This document shows, in pieces, positions 18,228 to 27,382 of a DNA stretch of 64,000 nt. The stretch lies in contig JBMHCT010000030.1 in the NCBI GenBank assembly GCA_049889775.1, positions 1-64,000 on the forward strand, read 5' to 3'. The position numbers and the translations under genes are program-made. Positions within the stretch are counted from its first letter, which is position 1, and each line of letters begins with the position of its first letter. The stretch is from Jejuia sp049889775. GTDB taxonomy: Bacteria > Bacteroidota > Bacteroidia > Flavobacteriales > Flavobacteriaceae. The notes beneath the pieces are model-generated. The model saw nothing but the letters and a program-made list of their open reading frames with translations, was not told the origin of the DNA and did not search any database.

Positions 18228-19316
18228 TTATAGTTCTTTAAATATGATGATGCCTTTATATCCTGTAATATCAAAAATACCCTGTTCTGCGGTTCCATAA
18301 GTAGCTCGTATTTGTCTTATCTTGTTTTTTTCATCCAAAACCTTACTTTTGATACCGCTCATGGTCTTAGGAATTCTCAACACGCCTTGCTCTAATTCTG
18401 CACTGAAATTGAAATTGGTTTCAGAGATATTTATATAGACCTCTGATGATTTTTGATGCACATTTACGACAGGTGTCTTCGCATCAAATTTCATTAAACG
18501 CAACTCTGCAAGGTTTAAGTTTAAGTTGACTTTAGACATAACATTGCTCAGTAACACCTTAGAATATTTTACGGTGCCGTAAATATTGTCAATGGTGCCG
18601 ATTTCAATATCATCTTTGTTAGAATTAATTTCGAGTTCTCCAACTTCTTCCAAACTCATCGTGGAACCATCGGATTCTAATTTTAGAATGTCTGATTTTT
18701 CAAAAGAGATAGTAGCATCCTTTGCATTAATATCGGTGTTATTTAATGTTTGCGCTCTAAGTTTTCCATACTTAATTGATATTTTGGAATTTGCTAGATT
18801 ATCCGTAATCCTTAAATCCCCATGCTCCACATCTGCAATTAGTTTTCCGTTCCAATCAGACACAATAATATCGCCATATTTATTGTACACCTCAACAGTA
18901 GCTTGTTTTGGCAAATAAATGGTATAATTGATTTCAGAATTTGATTTTTCGCTATTTAAAGGCCCAATCTTCTTAATGTATTTATTGAAAAAAGATGGGT
19001 TTTTCTCTGTAATTACTGTTTTAACAATTACCTGAGAACTCGCATTTACAAACTCAGGATTAATACGTTTTAATAAATCCTTTGTCTTGTCTAGATTCTT
19101 ACCTTTTACCTCTACAGATATTTCAATTTTAATAGAATTTTCGTCCCATCCATTAATAAATACATCACCGTATTTATTCTCTAAATACAGCTCCCCATCA
19201 TTGGTTAACGGGAAAGTCTTTTCTATATCCTTACTCAATTTATCTTGCCCAAACGCCATGCCAGATAACAGCATGATGGCAAGAAAAAATGAAATTTTAT
19301 AGTGTAATTGCTTCAT
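18228..19316 (-). CDS. DUF4097-like periplasmic beta-helix protein
   Basis: Exported protein of about 362 residues (signal ending GMAFGQ). Repeated short strands such as LENKYGDVFINGWDENSIKI and VYNKYGDIIVSDWNG give a right-handed beta-helix pattern of the DUF4097/adhesin-head type. An earlier in-frame TTG (19322) exists; the ATG at 19316 gives a proper signal peptide. It overlaps the end of the anti-sigma-like gene by 20 bases, which implies translational coupling. Proteins of this kind are frequent next to ECF sigma/anti-sigma pairs in Bacteroidota; role unknown. Confidence 0.7.
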   Translation of the reverse strand: MKQLHYKISFFLAIMLLSGMAFGQDKLSKDIEKTFPLTNDGELYLENKYGDVFINGWDENSIKIEISVEVKGKNLDKTKDLLKRINPEFVNASSQVIVKTVITEKNPSFFNKYIKKIGPLNSEKSNSEINYTIYLPKQATVEVYNKYGDIIVSDWNGKLIADVEHGDLRITDNLANSKISIKYGKLRAQTLNNTDINAKDATISFEKSDILKLESDGSTMSLEEVGELEINSNKDDIEIGTIDNIYGTVKYSKVLLSNVMSKVNLNLNLAELRLMKFDAKTPVVNVHQKSSEVYINISETNFNFSAELEQGVLRIPKTMSGIKSKVLDEKNKIRQIRATYGTAEQGIFDITGYKGIIIFKEL

Positions 19317-19839
19317 CTTCAAAATCGGTTTTAACTGGATAAGATCGTTCCAACAAATCTTCCATGAGTTTAATCTTCTTTCTGTAATTACTAATTATGG
19401 CCTCAATAATTTTTTCATTGTTGATGCCTAATTTTAGCTCGTCTTTTAGTTTCAAATATTCTTCATCCAAATCATCAATAAGCGATAAAAAATCGTCTTG
19501 ATCTTCCTTAGATAAATTCAAATTATTCTTAATTAATTCAACCTGGTTATTCACCAAAAGTTGATAGTGATTATCAATGTCGTGTAGTTCCTGATTTACA
19601 ATTTGCTGCTCCATATCTTGCCCACCAGATAACAAGAAAAAGAAGGTACAGCCAATTAACAGCACAATACTTGCAGCTACTCTAAACCCAGTTCTTTTCC
19701 ACAACGGAATTACTTTTACGGGGGCTTCAGGAAGTTCGGTAACAATGTCTCCCCAAAGTCTTAGTTTGTCAACTTCATCTAAATCGAAATCGTCAAACTC
19801 TGCTTTGTGCTTGCTGGTGTAAGATTTAAGTTTATCCAT
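19297..19839 (-). CDS. Single-pass membrane anti-sigma-like protein
   Basis: 180 residues: an acidic cytoplasmic N-terminus (FDDFDLDEVDKLRLW), one transmembrane helix (about 53-70, VAASIVLLIGCTFFFLLSGG) and a helical, charged extracytoplasmic part. Its ATG directly follows the stop of the ECF sigma factor gene, the usual layout of a sigma factor and its membrane-bound regulator. No zinc-binding anti-sigma motif is visible, so the role rests on topology and position. Confidence 0.65.
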   Translation of the reverse strand: MDKLKSYTSKHKAEFDDFDLDEVDKLRLWGDIVTELPEAPVKVIPLWKRTGFRVAASIVLLIGCTFFFLLSGGQDMEQQIVNQELHDIDNHYQLLVNNQVELIKNNLNLSKEDQDDFLSLIDDLDEEYLKLKDELKLGINNEKIIEAIISNYRKKIKLMEDLLERSYPVKTDFEDEAITL

Positions 19840-20382
19840 TTAATTCATTAATGCTATTAATTTCTTTTTCGCTCTGTGATATTGAGATTTCGAGGTGGAG
19901 GTGCTTATGCTTAAAATTTCTCCAATCTCAACATGATCGTATCCTTCAATTAAGTATAAATTGATAATGGTCTGATAGCCCTCAGGGAGCTGTTTTATGG
20001 CTGCTTTTATAGCCCCAACATCAAGATGTTCTTCGTTCACAAGGTCTTCCTCTTCTCGCTCTGGATCCCAATTTTCGTAATCGTCCATAGCAACCAAAGG
20101 CACACGCTTTAACTTTAAGTGATTGATACTTTTGTTGATAACGATACGCTTTAACCAAGAGCCAAACGTACTTTCGTATCTAAAACTGTTTAGGTTTTTA
20201 AAGGCATCTACAAAACTTTCTTGTAAAATATCCTCGGCATCTTCTTTAGATTTCACCATTCTCACGCACACATTAAACATAGCGTTTACGTAAAGCGAAT
20301 ACAGTTTGTATTGCGTTTTTCGGTCGCCTAATTTGCTCTTCTCAACAAGGTCCTTATGCGTATAAACTATCTGGTTTGTCAA
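19840..20382 (-). CDS. ECF-type RNA polymerase sigma factor (sigma-70 family)
   Basis: 180 residues. Region 2 is clear (FNVCVRMVKSKEDAEDILQESFVDAFKNL, FGSWLKRIVINKSINHLK) and region 4 follows (LPEGYQTIINLYLIEGYDHVEIGEILSISTSTSKSQYHRAKKKL). It directs core polymerase to an alternative regulon, probably held by the membrane protein encoded immediately downstream. The only start that keeps the full region 2 is TTG at 20382, because the in-frame upstream sequence has no ATG before a stop. First gene of a four-gene operon ending at 17541. Confidence 0.9.
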   Translation of the reverse strand: MTNQIVYTHKDLVEKSKLGDRKTQYKLYSLYVNAMFNVCVRMVKSKEDAEDILQESFVDAFKNLNSFRYESTFGSWLKRIVINKSINHLKLKRVPLVAMDDYENWDPEREEEDLVNEEHLDVGAIKAAIKQLPEGYQTIINLYLIEGYDHVEIGEILSISTSTSKSQYHRAKKKLIALMN

Positions 20383-20477
20383 CGTGTTCTGGTTGTAAAA
20401 ATCGGTTCCGTATTCAGTGTTCTATTTTTAAAGACAATAGAAAATTTTAAAGGTTGCACGAAATTAATATTTTTTTT

Positions 20478-20570
20478 GGGCGTTACCCACAAGAGGTCAG
20501 GCCTTACGTTCCAAGTCCTCGCACCTCCTTCGTCGGGCTGTGGGCTTTCCTCTGCAATCCTTAACGCGGG
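20478..20570. repeat. Probable dispersed intergenic repeat element
   Basis: A compact GC-rich block bounded by GGGCGTTACCC and TTAACGCGGG, giving GCGTTA/TAACGC inverted ends, with internal GTCGGGCTGTGGGCTTTCC. Similar short elements recur in intergenic regions of Flavobacteriaceae genomes as I recall them. Only one copy is present in this window, so repetition cannot be shown here. Confidence 0.4.
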
Positions 20571-20712
20571 TAAATCCGCCAACGCTTAGACATAAATCAA
20601 GAATACAAGTCTCTTTGCCAAAGCCTAATTTTACTTTTCCTGCAAGAGCCTGTGCTGAACTTGTTTTCAGTATTTTGGAAATCTTGTAGGTATAAAGACA
20701 AACTTTCATGCA

Positions 20713-20743
20713 GACCTACAAGGTTCATAAAACCTTGCAGGTC
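20713..20743 (-). terminator. 13-bp-stem hairpin downstream of GIN-domain gene
   Basis: GACCTACAAGGTT, five-base loop, AACCTTGCAGGTC: one G-T wobble in a 13-bp stem. It starts 10 bases beyond the stop of the gene at 20753-21406 on its transcript strand. No long U tract follows, so it may be a stabilising or dispersed repeat hairpin rather than a classical terminator. Confidence 0.45.
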
Positions 20744-20752
20744 GTATATAAT

Positions 20753-21406
20753 TTAATTCGAATCAATTACTGCACCATCACTACTTGTCGATACATTCAA
20801 TTCAGGAGTGCCTTTATAAAAAATAATAGCATCACTGGTTGCAGAACCTGTCAATACTTCCGTACAAGTAATAGATACAGTTGCATCTGATGAGCAATTA
20901 ATATTGCAGGTTTTTGTTTGAAAATCGAACCCCTCAACCCTTGCATCACTGCTGGCATCAATATTCATACTTGTTGCCGAACCCGAAAGTGTTATAAACG
21001 CATCGCTAGACACATCTAATCTAAAGGCATCTAAATTTTCAAATCCCGAAAAAGTGCCATAACTGTCTGACGAAAGCTTTAAACTTCTTATCATGGGCAT
21101 TGTAATTTCTACCCGCAATACATCAACCCCACTGATGTTACCCGATAGTCTTGCACTTAGTTTACCATTGGTAACTGTAGTAATTACCCTGTTCTGTAAA
21201 TTATCGCTTGTAGTAACTTTTACTGATTGAGTTGCACCCCTGAGAAGCACTATTTGTATGTCATTTGAAACTTCTACCTCGTTAAAATTAGATAGTACGC
21301 GCTCCTCTGTTGTGATATCATCTGATGCAATAACTACATCTAGAGAACACGAAGTTAAAATGATACAAGTTGCTATAATAACATAAGCTAAATACTGTGT
21401 TTTCAT
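20753..21406 (-). CDS. GIN-domain (DUF2807) lipoprotein
   Basis: 217 residues with lipobox (LTSCSLD). The remainder is a repetitive beta-helix of the head-GIN-domain/DUF2807 type (ERVLSNFNEVEVSNDIQIVLLRG, SSDSYGTFSGFENLDAFRLDVSSDAFI). Such proteins are typical surface or periplasmic lipoproteins of Bacteroidota with no proven function. It has the same general fold class as the DUF4097-like protein of the neighbouring sigma operon and the same orientation. Confidence 0.8.
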   Translation of the reverse strand: MKTQYLAYVIIATCIILTSCSLDVVIASDDITTEERVLSNFNEVEVSNDIQIVLLRGATQSVKVTTSDNLQNRVITTVTNGKLSARLSGNISGVDVLRVEITMPMIRSLKLSSDSYGTFSGFENLDAFRLDVSSDAFITLSGSATSMNIDASSDARVEGFDFQTKTCNINCSSDATVSITCTEVLTGSATSDAIIFYKGTPELNVSTSSDGAVIDSN

Positions 21407-21634
21407 AATTTGTTGTTTTTTGATTAATATTTTATGATTTATCCCTCTGAAGGACTTTAGGGTTATTAATTTTGAATAACACCTCCCTTACTCCCTCCTT
21501 TTTAGGAGGGAAACTGTTATTTCATTTTGTGTCACCCTGAACTTGCTCCCGGGTCTCATTTCTTGTGCTATGTTTAGATGCTGAAATACTTAAACAAGTT
21601 CAGTACAAGCAGATTCAGTATAACAACATTTTAT
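21407..21634. repeat. Intergenic hairpins and dispersed-repeat-like sequence
   Basis: Between the GIN and DUF4249 genes lies a perfect 8-bp hairpin TCCCTCCT/AGGAGGGA (21492-21511). It is followed by a CTGAACTTG ... CAAGTTCAG inverted pair (21537-21545 and 21595-21603) within GTCACCCTGAACTTG-type sequence. The latter resembles a repeat common between genes in Flavobacteriaceae. No gene is visible. Confidence 0.4.
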
Positions 21635-22477
21635 TTACTGAAACGTATAGGTTACCGTATCAAATTCAGACAATCTGAAATACCCAAGTGGATAGTTTTC
21701 TGGTGTTGTGGTATTAATACAATTGCCTTTTAATTTTGAAGGAATTGCACTAAACGGATCTCCTGCTGCGTCGTATTGCTCTATCAAAAGGCTGATGTAA
21801 TTATCATACTGCTCAGAAATGCCGTATAAAATAAATTCAACGGTATCACCTAGATTAAACTCTGCTTGGTCATCATCTTCTCTATCCTTCTCAAAAAATG
21901 TGTCCAATTCATTTCCATTTACAAATTCATCTGGAAAGTCTTCAAACTCTGGCACCAAATCTCCTTGCTCAATAAATCGTATTAAATAGAAATTCTCTTC
22001 ATCGGCAGGATCATCCCAAAAGATTGAGACATCCAAAACTTCATCATCAAAACCACCTTCAATAGACTGTTCCACACGTTTAATTGGTGATACCGATTTT
22101 AGGGTTTCTGTGGCGCGATACATCTCGCCATTATATGTCACTTCTAAAGTATAGCTGTCGTTAATTACAGGAACAAAATTTGAAATGGTATAGGTACCGT
22201 CATTCTGATCTGTAAACGTATATTCTGCATTACTGTTATTGTTGGTTACTTTAACCGAAGCACCAGTAACCACTGAATTTGTTGAATTTTCAAAATAGGG
22301 AGTTGAGGTACTCAATTTCACCACTTGATTATTGCCGGTTGTGCCCTTTTCCCAATCTAAAGAGGCTTCAATGACTAACCTTGTTGCAGATGCTGGTACG
22401 TCCACATCAATAACGTCCTCGCATGACGTCAATCCAACAAAAAACAATATTAAAAATGATTTTATTAAAGGTTTCAT
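21635..22477 (-). CDS. DUF4249 lipoprotein, TonB-receptor partner
   Basis: 280 residues with lipobox (LTSCEDV). It matches the DUF4249 pattern: an N-terminal beta-sandwich after the lipid anchor (VIEASLDW, TYTISNFVPVINDSYTLEV) and a C-terminal YPLGYFRLSEFDTVTYTF. DUF4249 proteins are encoded next to TonB-dependent receptors and are thought to act as surface lids or substrate binders analogous to SusD but unrelated to it. It lies 29 bases downstream of the receptor. Substrate unknown. Confidence 0.82.
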   Translation of the reverse strand: MKPLIKSFLILFFVGLTSCEDVIDVDVPASATRLVIEASLDWEKGTTGNNQVVKLSTSTPYFENSTNSVVTGASVKVTNNNSNAEYTFTDQNDGTYTISNFVPVINDSYTLEVTYNGEMYRATETLKSVSPIKRVEQSIEGGFDDEVLDVSIFWDDPADEENFYLIRFIEQGDLVPEFEDFPDEFVNGNELDTFFEKDREDDDQAEFNLGDTVEFILYGISEQYDNYISLLIEQYDAAGDPFSAIPSKLKGNCINTTTPENYPLGYFRLSEFDTVTYTFQ

Positions 22478-22506
22478 AGTGTATATGTTTTAATGTCCAT
22501 TACGGA

Positions 22507-24882
22507 CTAAAATTTAAAGTTATAGGTGATTGATGGTATAATGCCGAAAATGGCAATTCTTGTAGCTTCGTTAATGCCGGTTTCTTCGTTTTGACCAAAA
22601 CCAATTGACTGCGCATTTCTACGATTGTAGGCATTGTAAACCCCAAATACCCACTCGCCTTTTAATTTTCTATTGGCATTCTTTTTAGGCGTATAGGTCG
22701 CAGATAAATCTAACCTGTGATATGCTGGTAATCTACTCGCATTCCTATCTGAAAAACTAGCAATGGATAAACCTTCATAGGTGTATTGTCCATCGGGATA
22801 CGTCACCGGTCTACCCGTTTGATACACGGCATTTGCACTAAATTTCCATCTGTCATTTAATTTGTAAGCGCCAGTTATGGATACATCATGGGTTCTGTCG
22901 TAAGGGGTGTTGTACCATTCGCCATCGTTAATGCCCAATCCGCCTGCAATTCCTCCGGGAGTTCTTTGTTCAGACTTCGATAATGTATAGGCCAACCAAC
23001 CCGTAAAACGTCCTTTGTTTTTTCTCAAAAGAAACTCTAAACCATAAGCTCTGGCTTCACCATTTAAAATTTCAGTTTCAATAGTATTATTTCCTATCAA
23101 GTCAGAACCGTCTACATAGTCAATTCTGTTATCCACTGTTTTGTAATAGGCTTCAACTTCTAAAGAAAACATGTTATCCTTTAGGTTTTTATAATAGCCC
23201 AAAGCATATTGGGTAGACAATTGTGGTTTGATGTACTTGCCACTGGGAGTCCAAACATCAACAGGAGTAACCGCTGATGTATTCGATAGCAAATGCATGT
23301 ACTGGGCAGATTTTGTAAAACTAGCCTTAACTGAAGAGGATGTATTTAACTGGTATGACACGCCTAATCTTGGTTCAAAATTATCATACGTTGTAATACT
23401 TTCATTTTTCTTAAAAAATGTTTCTCCCGTAGCTTCACCTTCTTCATAAATACCGATGGTTTCATTATAAACCACGGGCATATCATTTACATAATTCATA
23501 ATATTTTGTCCACCCAATCTATTAAATCTGCTATAGCGCAATCCATAATTCATGGTAAGTTTATCGTTCAATTTCATTTCTGCACTGGCGTAAACACTGC
23601 TTTCCAAAGCACGTTTTTGTTCAAGTTTTAGAGGGTTTACAGGTGAAGTTGTAGATGTTGGCTTAACCTCGCCAGGGTTTAGGTTGTGTAAAATAGTACT
23701 CACCCCAAAATCAATATTCAATTTATTGTTTACGTAGTATTTAAAATCGTATTTTAAGTTGTAGTTTTTAATATTGGCAATCCAATCTAACTCTATAAAA
23801 TCAAGGATAATACGATAGTCGTATTTGCTATAGATTAAAGATAAATTTGAAAATAATTTGTCGTTAAAAACATGATTCCATCTTAAATTTCCTGAGGCAT
23901 TACCGTAGTTGTTTTTCACTACTCCAGATAAATCAAAATCATCCCGCCCAAAATATCCCGATAAGAATAAACGGTTGTTCTTATTTATACTGTAATTCGT
24001 TTTCAAATTAAGATCATAAAAAGAGATTTTATCATCCTTTACTTCAGGAATTGCCTTCATCAATAAATGGGCATAAGAGGAACGACCTGCAACCAAAAAG
24101 GACCCTTTGTCTCCAAATAAAGGTGCTTCTGCCGTTAATCTACTTGAAATTAAACCGATACCACCATTGAGTTCAAATTCCTTACTATTCCCATCTTTTT
24201 GATGCATATCTAAAACTGAAGATATACGTCCACCAAATTTTGCAGGAATATCACCTTTATAGAGTTTTACATTCTTAATGGCGTCATTGTTAAACACAGA
24301 GAAAAACCCAAAGAAGTGTGAGGTGTTGTAAATAATGGCTTCATCGAGTAATACCAAATTCTGGTCAACTGCACCACCTCTTACATTAAAACCACCTGTC
24401 CCTTCACCAGAGTTGGTAACTCCAGGTAATAATTGAATAGATTTAATCACATCTACTTCACCTAAAACAGCAGGAATTTGTTTGATGGTTGAAGCGTTTA
24501 ATTTTGAAACACTCATTTGAGGTTTCTTAATACTGATACGCTCTGGCTCTTCAGCTGTAACAACAACTTCGTCTAGTTGATTTGTTGCTTCTGTAAGTTC
24601 AAAATCAAGAACTTGATCTTGAGTTAAAATAATTTCTTTGGATATGTCTTCATATCCCATGTAAGACACTATCAAAGTGTAGTTTCCTTCAGGCGCAGTT
24701 AAGGAATAGAACCCATAAGGATTAGTAACTGCGCCGTTAGTAGTGCCTTTTAAAAAAACAGTAGCACCCAATAATGTTTCACCGTTTTTAGCGTCTTTAA
24801 TTGTACCGCGAACACTATATGTGTTTTGTGCGGTTGAGGCTATGCCTAAAAATAGACATAACCCTAAAAGCATAATTTTCAT
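22507..24882 (-). CDS. TonB-dependent outer-membrane receptor with carboxypeptidase-like domain
   Basis: 791 residues: signal peptide (GIASTAQ), carboxypeptidase-regulatory-like beta-sandwich (about 22-107, GTIKDAKNGETLLGATVFLKG), plug domain (about 115-230, GTGGFNVRGGAVDQNLVLLDEAIIYN) and a 22-strand type barrel ending in the aromatic IPSITYNFKF. It imports an unidentified ligand in a TonB-driven way together with the DUF4249 lipoprotein. At 791 residues it is smaller than SusC receptors (about 1000) and lacks the SusC arrangement, so it is not a polysaccharide SusCD pair. Confidence 0.92.
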   Translation of the reverse strand: MKIMLLGLCLFLGIASTAQNTYSVRGTIKDAKNGETLLGATVFLKGTTNGAVTNPYGFYSLTAPEGNYTLIVSYMGYEDISKEIILTQDQVLDFELTEATNQLDEVVVTAEEPERISIKKPQMSVSKLNASTIKQIPAVLGEVDVIKSIQLLPGVTNSGEGTGGFNVRGGAVDQNLVLLDEAIIYNTSHFFGFFSVFNNDAIKNVKLYKGDIPAKFGGRISSVLDMHQKDGNSKEFELNGGIGLISSRLTAEAPLFGDKGSFLVAGRSSYAHLLMKAIPEVKDDKISFYDLNLKTNYSINKNNRLFLSGYFGRDDFDLSGVVKNNYGNASGNLRWNHVFNDKLFSNLSLIYSKYDYRIILDFIELDWIANIKNYNLKYDFKYYVNNKLNIDFGVSTILHNLNPGEVKPTSTTSPVNPLKLEQKRALESSVYASAEMKLNDKLTMNYGLRYSRFNRLGGQNIMNYVNDMPVVYNETIGIYEEGEATGETFFKKNESITTYDNFEPRLGVSYQLNTSSSVKASFTKSAQYMHLLSNTSAVTPVDVWTPSGKYIKPQLSTQYALGYYKNLKDNMFSLEVEAYYKTVDNRIDYVDGSDLIGNNTIETEILNGEARAYGLEFLLRKNKGRFTGWLAYTLSKSEQRTPGGIAGGLGINDGEWYNTPYDRTHDVSITGAYKLNDRWKFSANAVYQTGRPVTYPDGQYTYEGLSIASFSDRNASRLPAYHRLDLSATYTPKKNANRKLKGEWVFGVYNAYNRRNAQSIGFGQNEETGINEATRIAIFGIIPSITYNFKF

Positions 24883-25063
24883 TTGATCTGTTCGTTTGTT
24901 GCTGAAATGTATTCAGCGATTGATGATTGATTCTATTCCTATTGACAGACCAAAAATTGAAGGGTTGCTTATTTTATAAAAAACATTTTGAACTTGGGTT
25001 GATTGCATAGAAAAAGTCAAGCTATTTGATTGACCTTCAGTATTTTAAATAATTATTCTAAAT

Positions 25064-25594
25064 CTAATCTTTTTTATAATCTGAATTAAGAGCATCTAAA
25101 ATCGTTTGCGTTAAATTTGTTTGGTCCTCTCCATATATTACAGAAGAAGCTCCGTCACTAGTTCCTAAAATAAAAGTATAACCGTTCTTTTTTCCGTAAT
25201 CTTTAATAAAGTCTTTAATTTTAATTATTAGAGAATCACTTTCAGTTTGAGCTGCTTGGGTAAGTTGTTGCTGCTCAAATTGTACGGTTTGTTGTAAAAC
25301 ACCTTGCTTTTGTTGTAAAGCTACCATAATATCTTCAGCCTGTTTTCTTTTACCGCGCTGCGCTAGTTTTTGCGCTTCTAGTTGTTCCTTTTGTGCTTCT
25401 AATTGAAATGCTTGACTAATGCTATCTGTCTTTTTCTTAAATGCATCTTCTTTAGCTTTATACTTTGCATCTAAATCTTTAGCCTCTTGGTAGTCCTTAA
25501 CAATGTCTCCATTATTAACGTAACCTATCTTATTTGGTTTTTGACATGATGCTACAATTAAAAGCAACATCAAAACGTAAAATGTGTTTTTCAT
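25064..25594 (-). CDS. OmpH/Skp-like periplasmic chaperone, lipoprotein
   Basis: 176 residues from the ATG at 25594, which places a lipoprotein signal (LIVASCQK) at the N-terminus; a longer in-frame start at 25663 would bury it. The body is a long alpha-helical coiled coil (about 30-120, rich in E, K, Q and A) followed by ILGTSDGASSVIYGEDQTNLTQTILDALN, the conserved C-terminal block of OmpH. Skp-type proteins bind unfolded outer-membrane proteins in the periplasm. It sits upstream of the TonB receptor in the same orientation but with a 180-base gap. Confidence 0.85.
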   Translation of the reverse strand: MKNTFYVLMLLLIVASCQKPNKIGYVNNGDIVKDYQEAKDLDAKYKAKEDAFKKKTDSISQAFQLEAQKEQLEAQKLAQRGKRKQAEDIMVALQQKQGVLQQTVQFEQQQLTQAAQTESDSLIIKIKDFIKDYGKKNGYTFILGTSDGASSVIYGEDQTNLTQTILDALNSDYKKD

Positions 25595-25925
25595 CTGTTT
25601 GTTTTTTATTGTTTTAGAAGTCAGATGTAATTCGCCATTAAACAATTCGGTGGATATTACCATTTAGTCATTTTGGCTAATTTCATAAGTCTTAGTTTGA
25701 ATGATTTTTGAAATCGCACAAATGTAATAAAGTAGTAGAAACTAAAAACCGAAATTGGTTTGATTTTAACTTATAAGAAAAAATTATATACATTTTTCTT
25801 TTGAATAATGATTATCTATCAAAAGTAAGCTCAAATAAAGCGATTTAAGACACTTTAAAATTCAAGGCTAGTATTTTTAGTTGTTTAAGTAGTAAAGCTA
25901 AAAACAGAAGGCTTAATACTAAGTT
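25595..25925. other. Intergenic region upstream of the OmpH-like gene
   Basis: 331 AT-rich bases. On the minus strand TACATTTG (plus 25719-25726) matches the Bacteroidota -7 box TAnnTTTG; no clear TTG lies at the right distance, and it would give a leader of about 115 bases. A weak hairpin overlaps the neighbouring methyltransferase stop. Nothing else is seen. Confidence 0.4.
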
Positions 25926-25933
25926 TTAGCCTT
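25908..25933 (-). terminator. Possible terminator of the methyltransferase gene
   Basis: AAGGCTAAA and TTAAGCCTT arms (one mismatch) with a short loop overlap the stop codon on the minus strand, followed by CTGTTTTTAG. Weak but correctly placed. Confidence 0.35.
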
Positions 25934-26762
25934 TTTTTACGATATAAATCAAAGATGAAGCTTCTTTTGAGCTAAGTGCTTTGACATTAGACAGCAGTCC
26001 TATCCAAAACCCTTTAATTGGATTCATTTTTTCTGATTTATATTTTTCGGAAAGCATGCTCACATAAAACGAATCAAACCACATTGGTTTTATTTTTTCT
26101 ACTTTAAAATTAAAGGTCTCTATCAAGTTTGAAATAGATTTTCTGTTAAAGTGCCAAAGATGTCTAGGTACATCATAAGCAGCCCAAAAGGATTTATAAT
26201 ATTGTGCATCGTAACTTTTATAATTAGGTACGGCAATTATTAATCTGCCTTCAGGTTTTAGTAACTTTTGGAATACAGAAATTTGATCTTCTAAATTTGG
26301 TAAATGTTCCAGCACATGCCAAAGTGTGATGACATCAAAACTTGCTTCGTGAAATTGCAAAAGTTCTTTAATTTCAAAAACTGAATTGTCTGTTTTTGAA
26401 TTTGCAATACTCCTAGCCTGCTCGTTGGGTTCAATTCCGGAAACCTCCCAATTATTAGATTTCGCTATTTGCAAAAAATCACCTGTACCACATCCAACAT
26501 CAAGAAGATTCTTATTTTTAGTATTGAATGAATTTATCAACTTCAACTTTTGCTTAAGTGAAATTACACGAATCAAATGGTATATCTTTTCAAATAAATT
26601 TCGCTTCGAATCTGTATGAGAGATATAATCTTCACTCTCGTAATATGAAGGTAATTTTTCAAGAGTCGGTTGTGGTGTAGTTTCCAGAAAACCATATTTC
26701 GAATTTATAATTAACTCAAATTCCTCTCCTGAAACTGAGTGATCTTTTACTTTAATTTGCAT
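25926..26762 (-). CDS. Class I SAM-dependent methyltransferase
   Basis: About 278 residues from the ATG at 26762, chosen because MQIKVKDHSVSGEEF gives a compact start; another ATG lies at 26783. The SAM-binding core is clear: LLDVGCGTGDFL (motif I), GIEPNEQA (motif II) and FDVITLWHVLEHLPN (motif IV, class I type). The N-terminal segment before the core (KYGFLETTPQP, YYESEDYISH) is of the kind seen in methyltransferases acting on lipids, sugars or small molecules. It overlaps the upstream lipoprotein gene by about 11 bases, so the two are coupled. Substrate unknown. Confidence 0.85.
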   Translation of the reverse strand: MQIKVKDHSVSGEEFELIINSKYGFLETTPQPTLEKLPSYYESEDYISHTDSKRNLFEKIYHLIRVISLKQKLKLINSFNTKNKNLLDVGCGTGDFLQIAKSNNWEVSGIEPNEQARSIANSKTDNSVFEIKELLQFHEASFDVITLWHVLEHLPNLEDQISVFQKLLKPEGRLIIAVPNYKSYDAQYYKSFWAAYDVPRHLWHFNRKSISNLIETFNFKVEKIKPMWFDSFYVSMLSEKYKSEKMNPIKGFWIGLLSNVKALSSKEASSLIYIVKKG

Positions 26763-27312
26763 CCTTATATAAGTTGATTGCATTTAAATATTCCTGTCCT
26801 CCTTTTTTAGTTTGGTCATAAATAAATGACTTCATTTCAGGATGGTTTTGTTTAATCCATTTCAATAATTTTTCCCTATTACTGCTAAAAATTGAATCAT
26901 TAAAAATAACATATGAAGGTGTTTCAACCGAAGAAATATTATCATTTTCAAACCTAATAATTTGATTAAACACTATAGGGGATTCATGTAGAAATAGTAT
27001 TCTTTTATTAGTTTGTGATACAATAGTCTTTATGAAACCCTGGTCCTCTTCAATATTAATTAGCTCATATTCTGGTTCAAAAACAGCATCCCATTTTAGA
27101 AGATTTATATAATCTCTTTGAGAAAAAACCATCTCATAATCACCTTCGGTCGTTAGCAAACTATCCGCAATTAGTTCTTTAGCCTTATCATAATTTGCGG
27201 TATTTAAAACTTCGTAGTACTGCTTAGCAAGACCTACTTTATCAAAACTTTTTTTGCAAGCTGTAGTAAATAGAATAAGTAAAATTAAAACATGAACAGG
27301 TAGTCTTTTCAC
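26752..27312 (-). CDS. Hypothetical lipoprotein downstream of mnmG
   Basis: 186 residues starting at GTG (27312), which is needed to keep the lipoprotein signal (MKRLPVHVLILLILFTTACKK). The rest has mixed alpha/beta character (AKQYYEVLNTANYDKAKELIADSLL), resembling small NTF2-like lipoproteins in which an exported domain tracks residues at fixed spacing. No catalytic motif is visible. It follows mnmG after about 70 bases and overlaps the methyltransferase. Function unknown. Confidence 0.7.
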   Translation of the reverse strand: MKRLPVHVLILLILFTTACKKSFDKVGLAKQYYEVLNTANYDKAKELIADSLLTTEGDYEMVFSQRDYINLLKWDAVFEPEYELINIEEDQGFIKTIVSQTNKRILFLHESPIVFNQIIRFENDNISSVETPSYVIFNDSIFSSNREKLLKWIKQNHPEMKSFIYDQTKKGGQEYLNAINLYKDAN

Positions 27313-27348
27313 AATTAATCTGCTTTAAAAAAAGAATTGTTTTTCAAA

Positions 27349-27364
27349 CGTTCCACGTGGAACA
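27349..27364. promoter_or_regulatory. parS-like palindrome, 3' side of mnmG
   Basis: CGTTCCACGTGGAACA: perfect 14-bp palindrome GTTCCACGTGGAAC (27350-27363) in the intergenic gap after mnmG. It fits the chromosomal parS pattern (TGTTnCACGTGnAACA) bound by ParB. A second copy lies on the other side of mnmG. Confidence 0.7.
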
Positions 27365-27382
27365 TTTATAGTTTTGTTTGAA

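Larger units (their letters stand above)
20383..20752. other. Intergenic region, sigma factor to GIN-domain gene
   Basis: 370 bases without a credible gene. It contains a locally GC-richer block (20478-20570) and a long hairpin (20713-20743), both described separately. The rest is AT-rich leader sequence upstream of the sigma factor gene. The small frames here follow the repeat and have no gene-like features. Confidence 0.6.

Noticed and set aside
20379..20709. Small frames in the repeat block next to the sigma factor gene
   Set aside because: Translation of a GC-rich intergenic repeat; no start context, no domain, and overlapping frames on both strands.
22507..24882. TonB receptor as a SusC homologue
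   Set aside because: Too short, no SusD partner; the neighbour is a DUF4249 lipoprotein.
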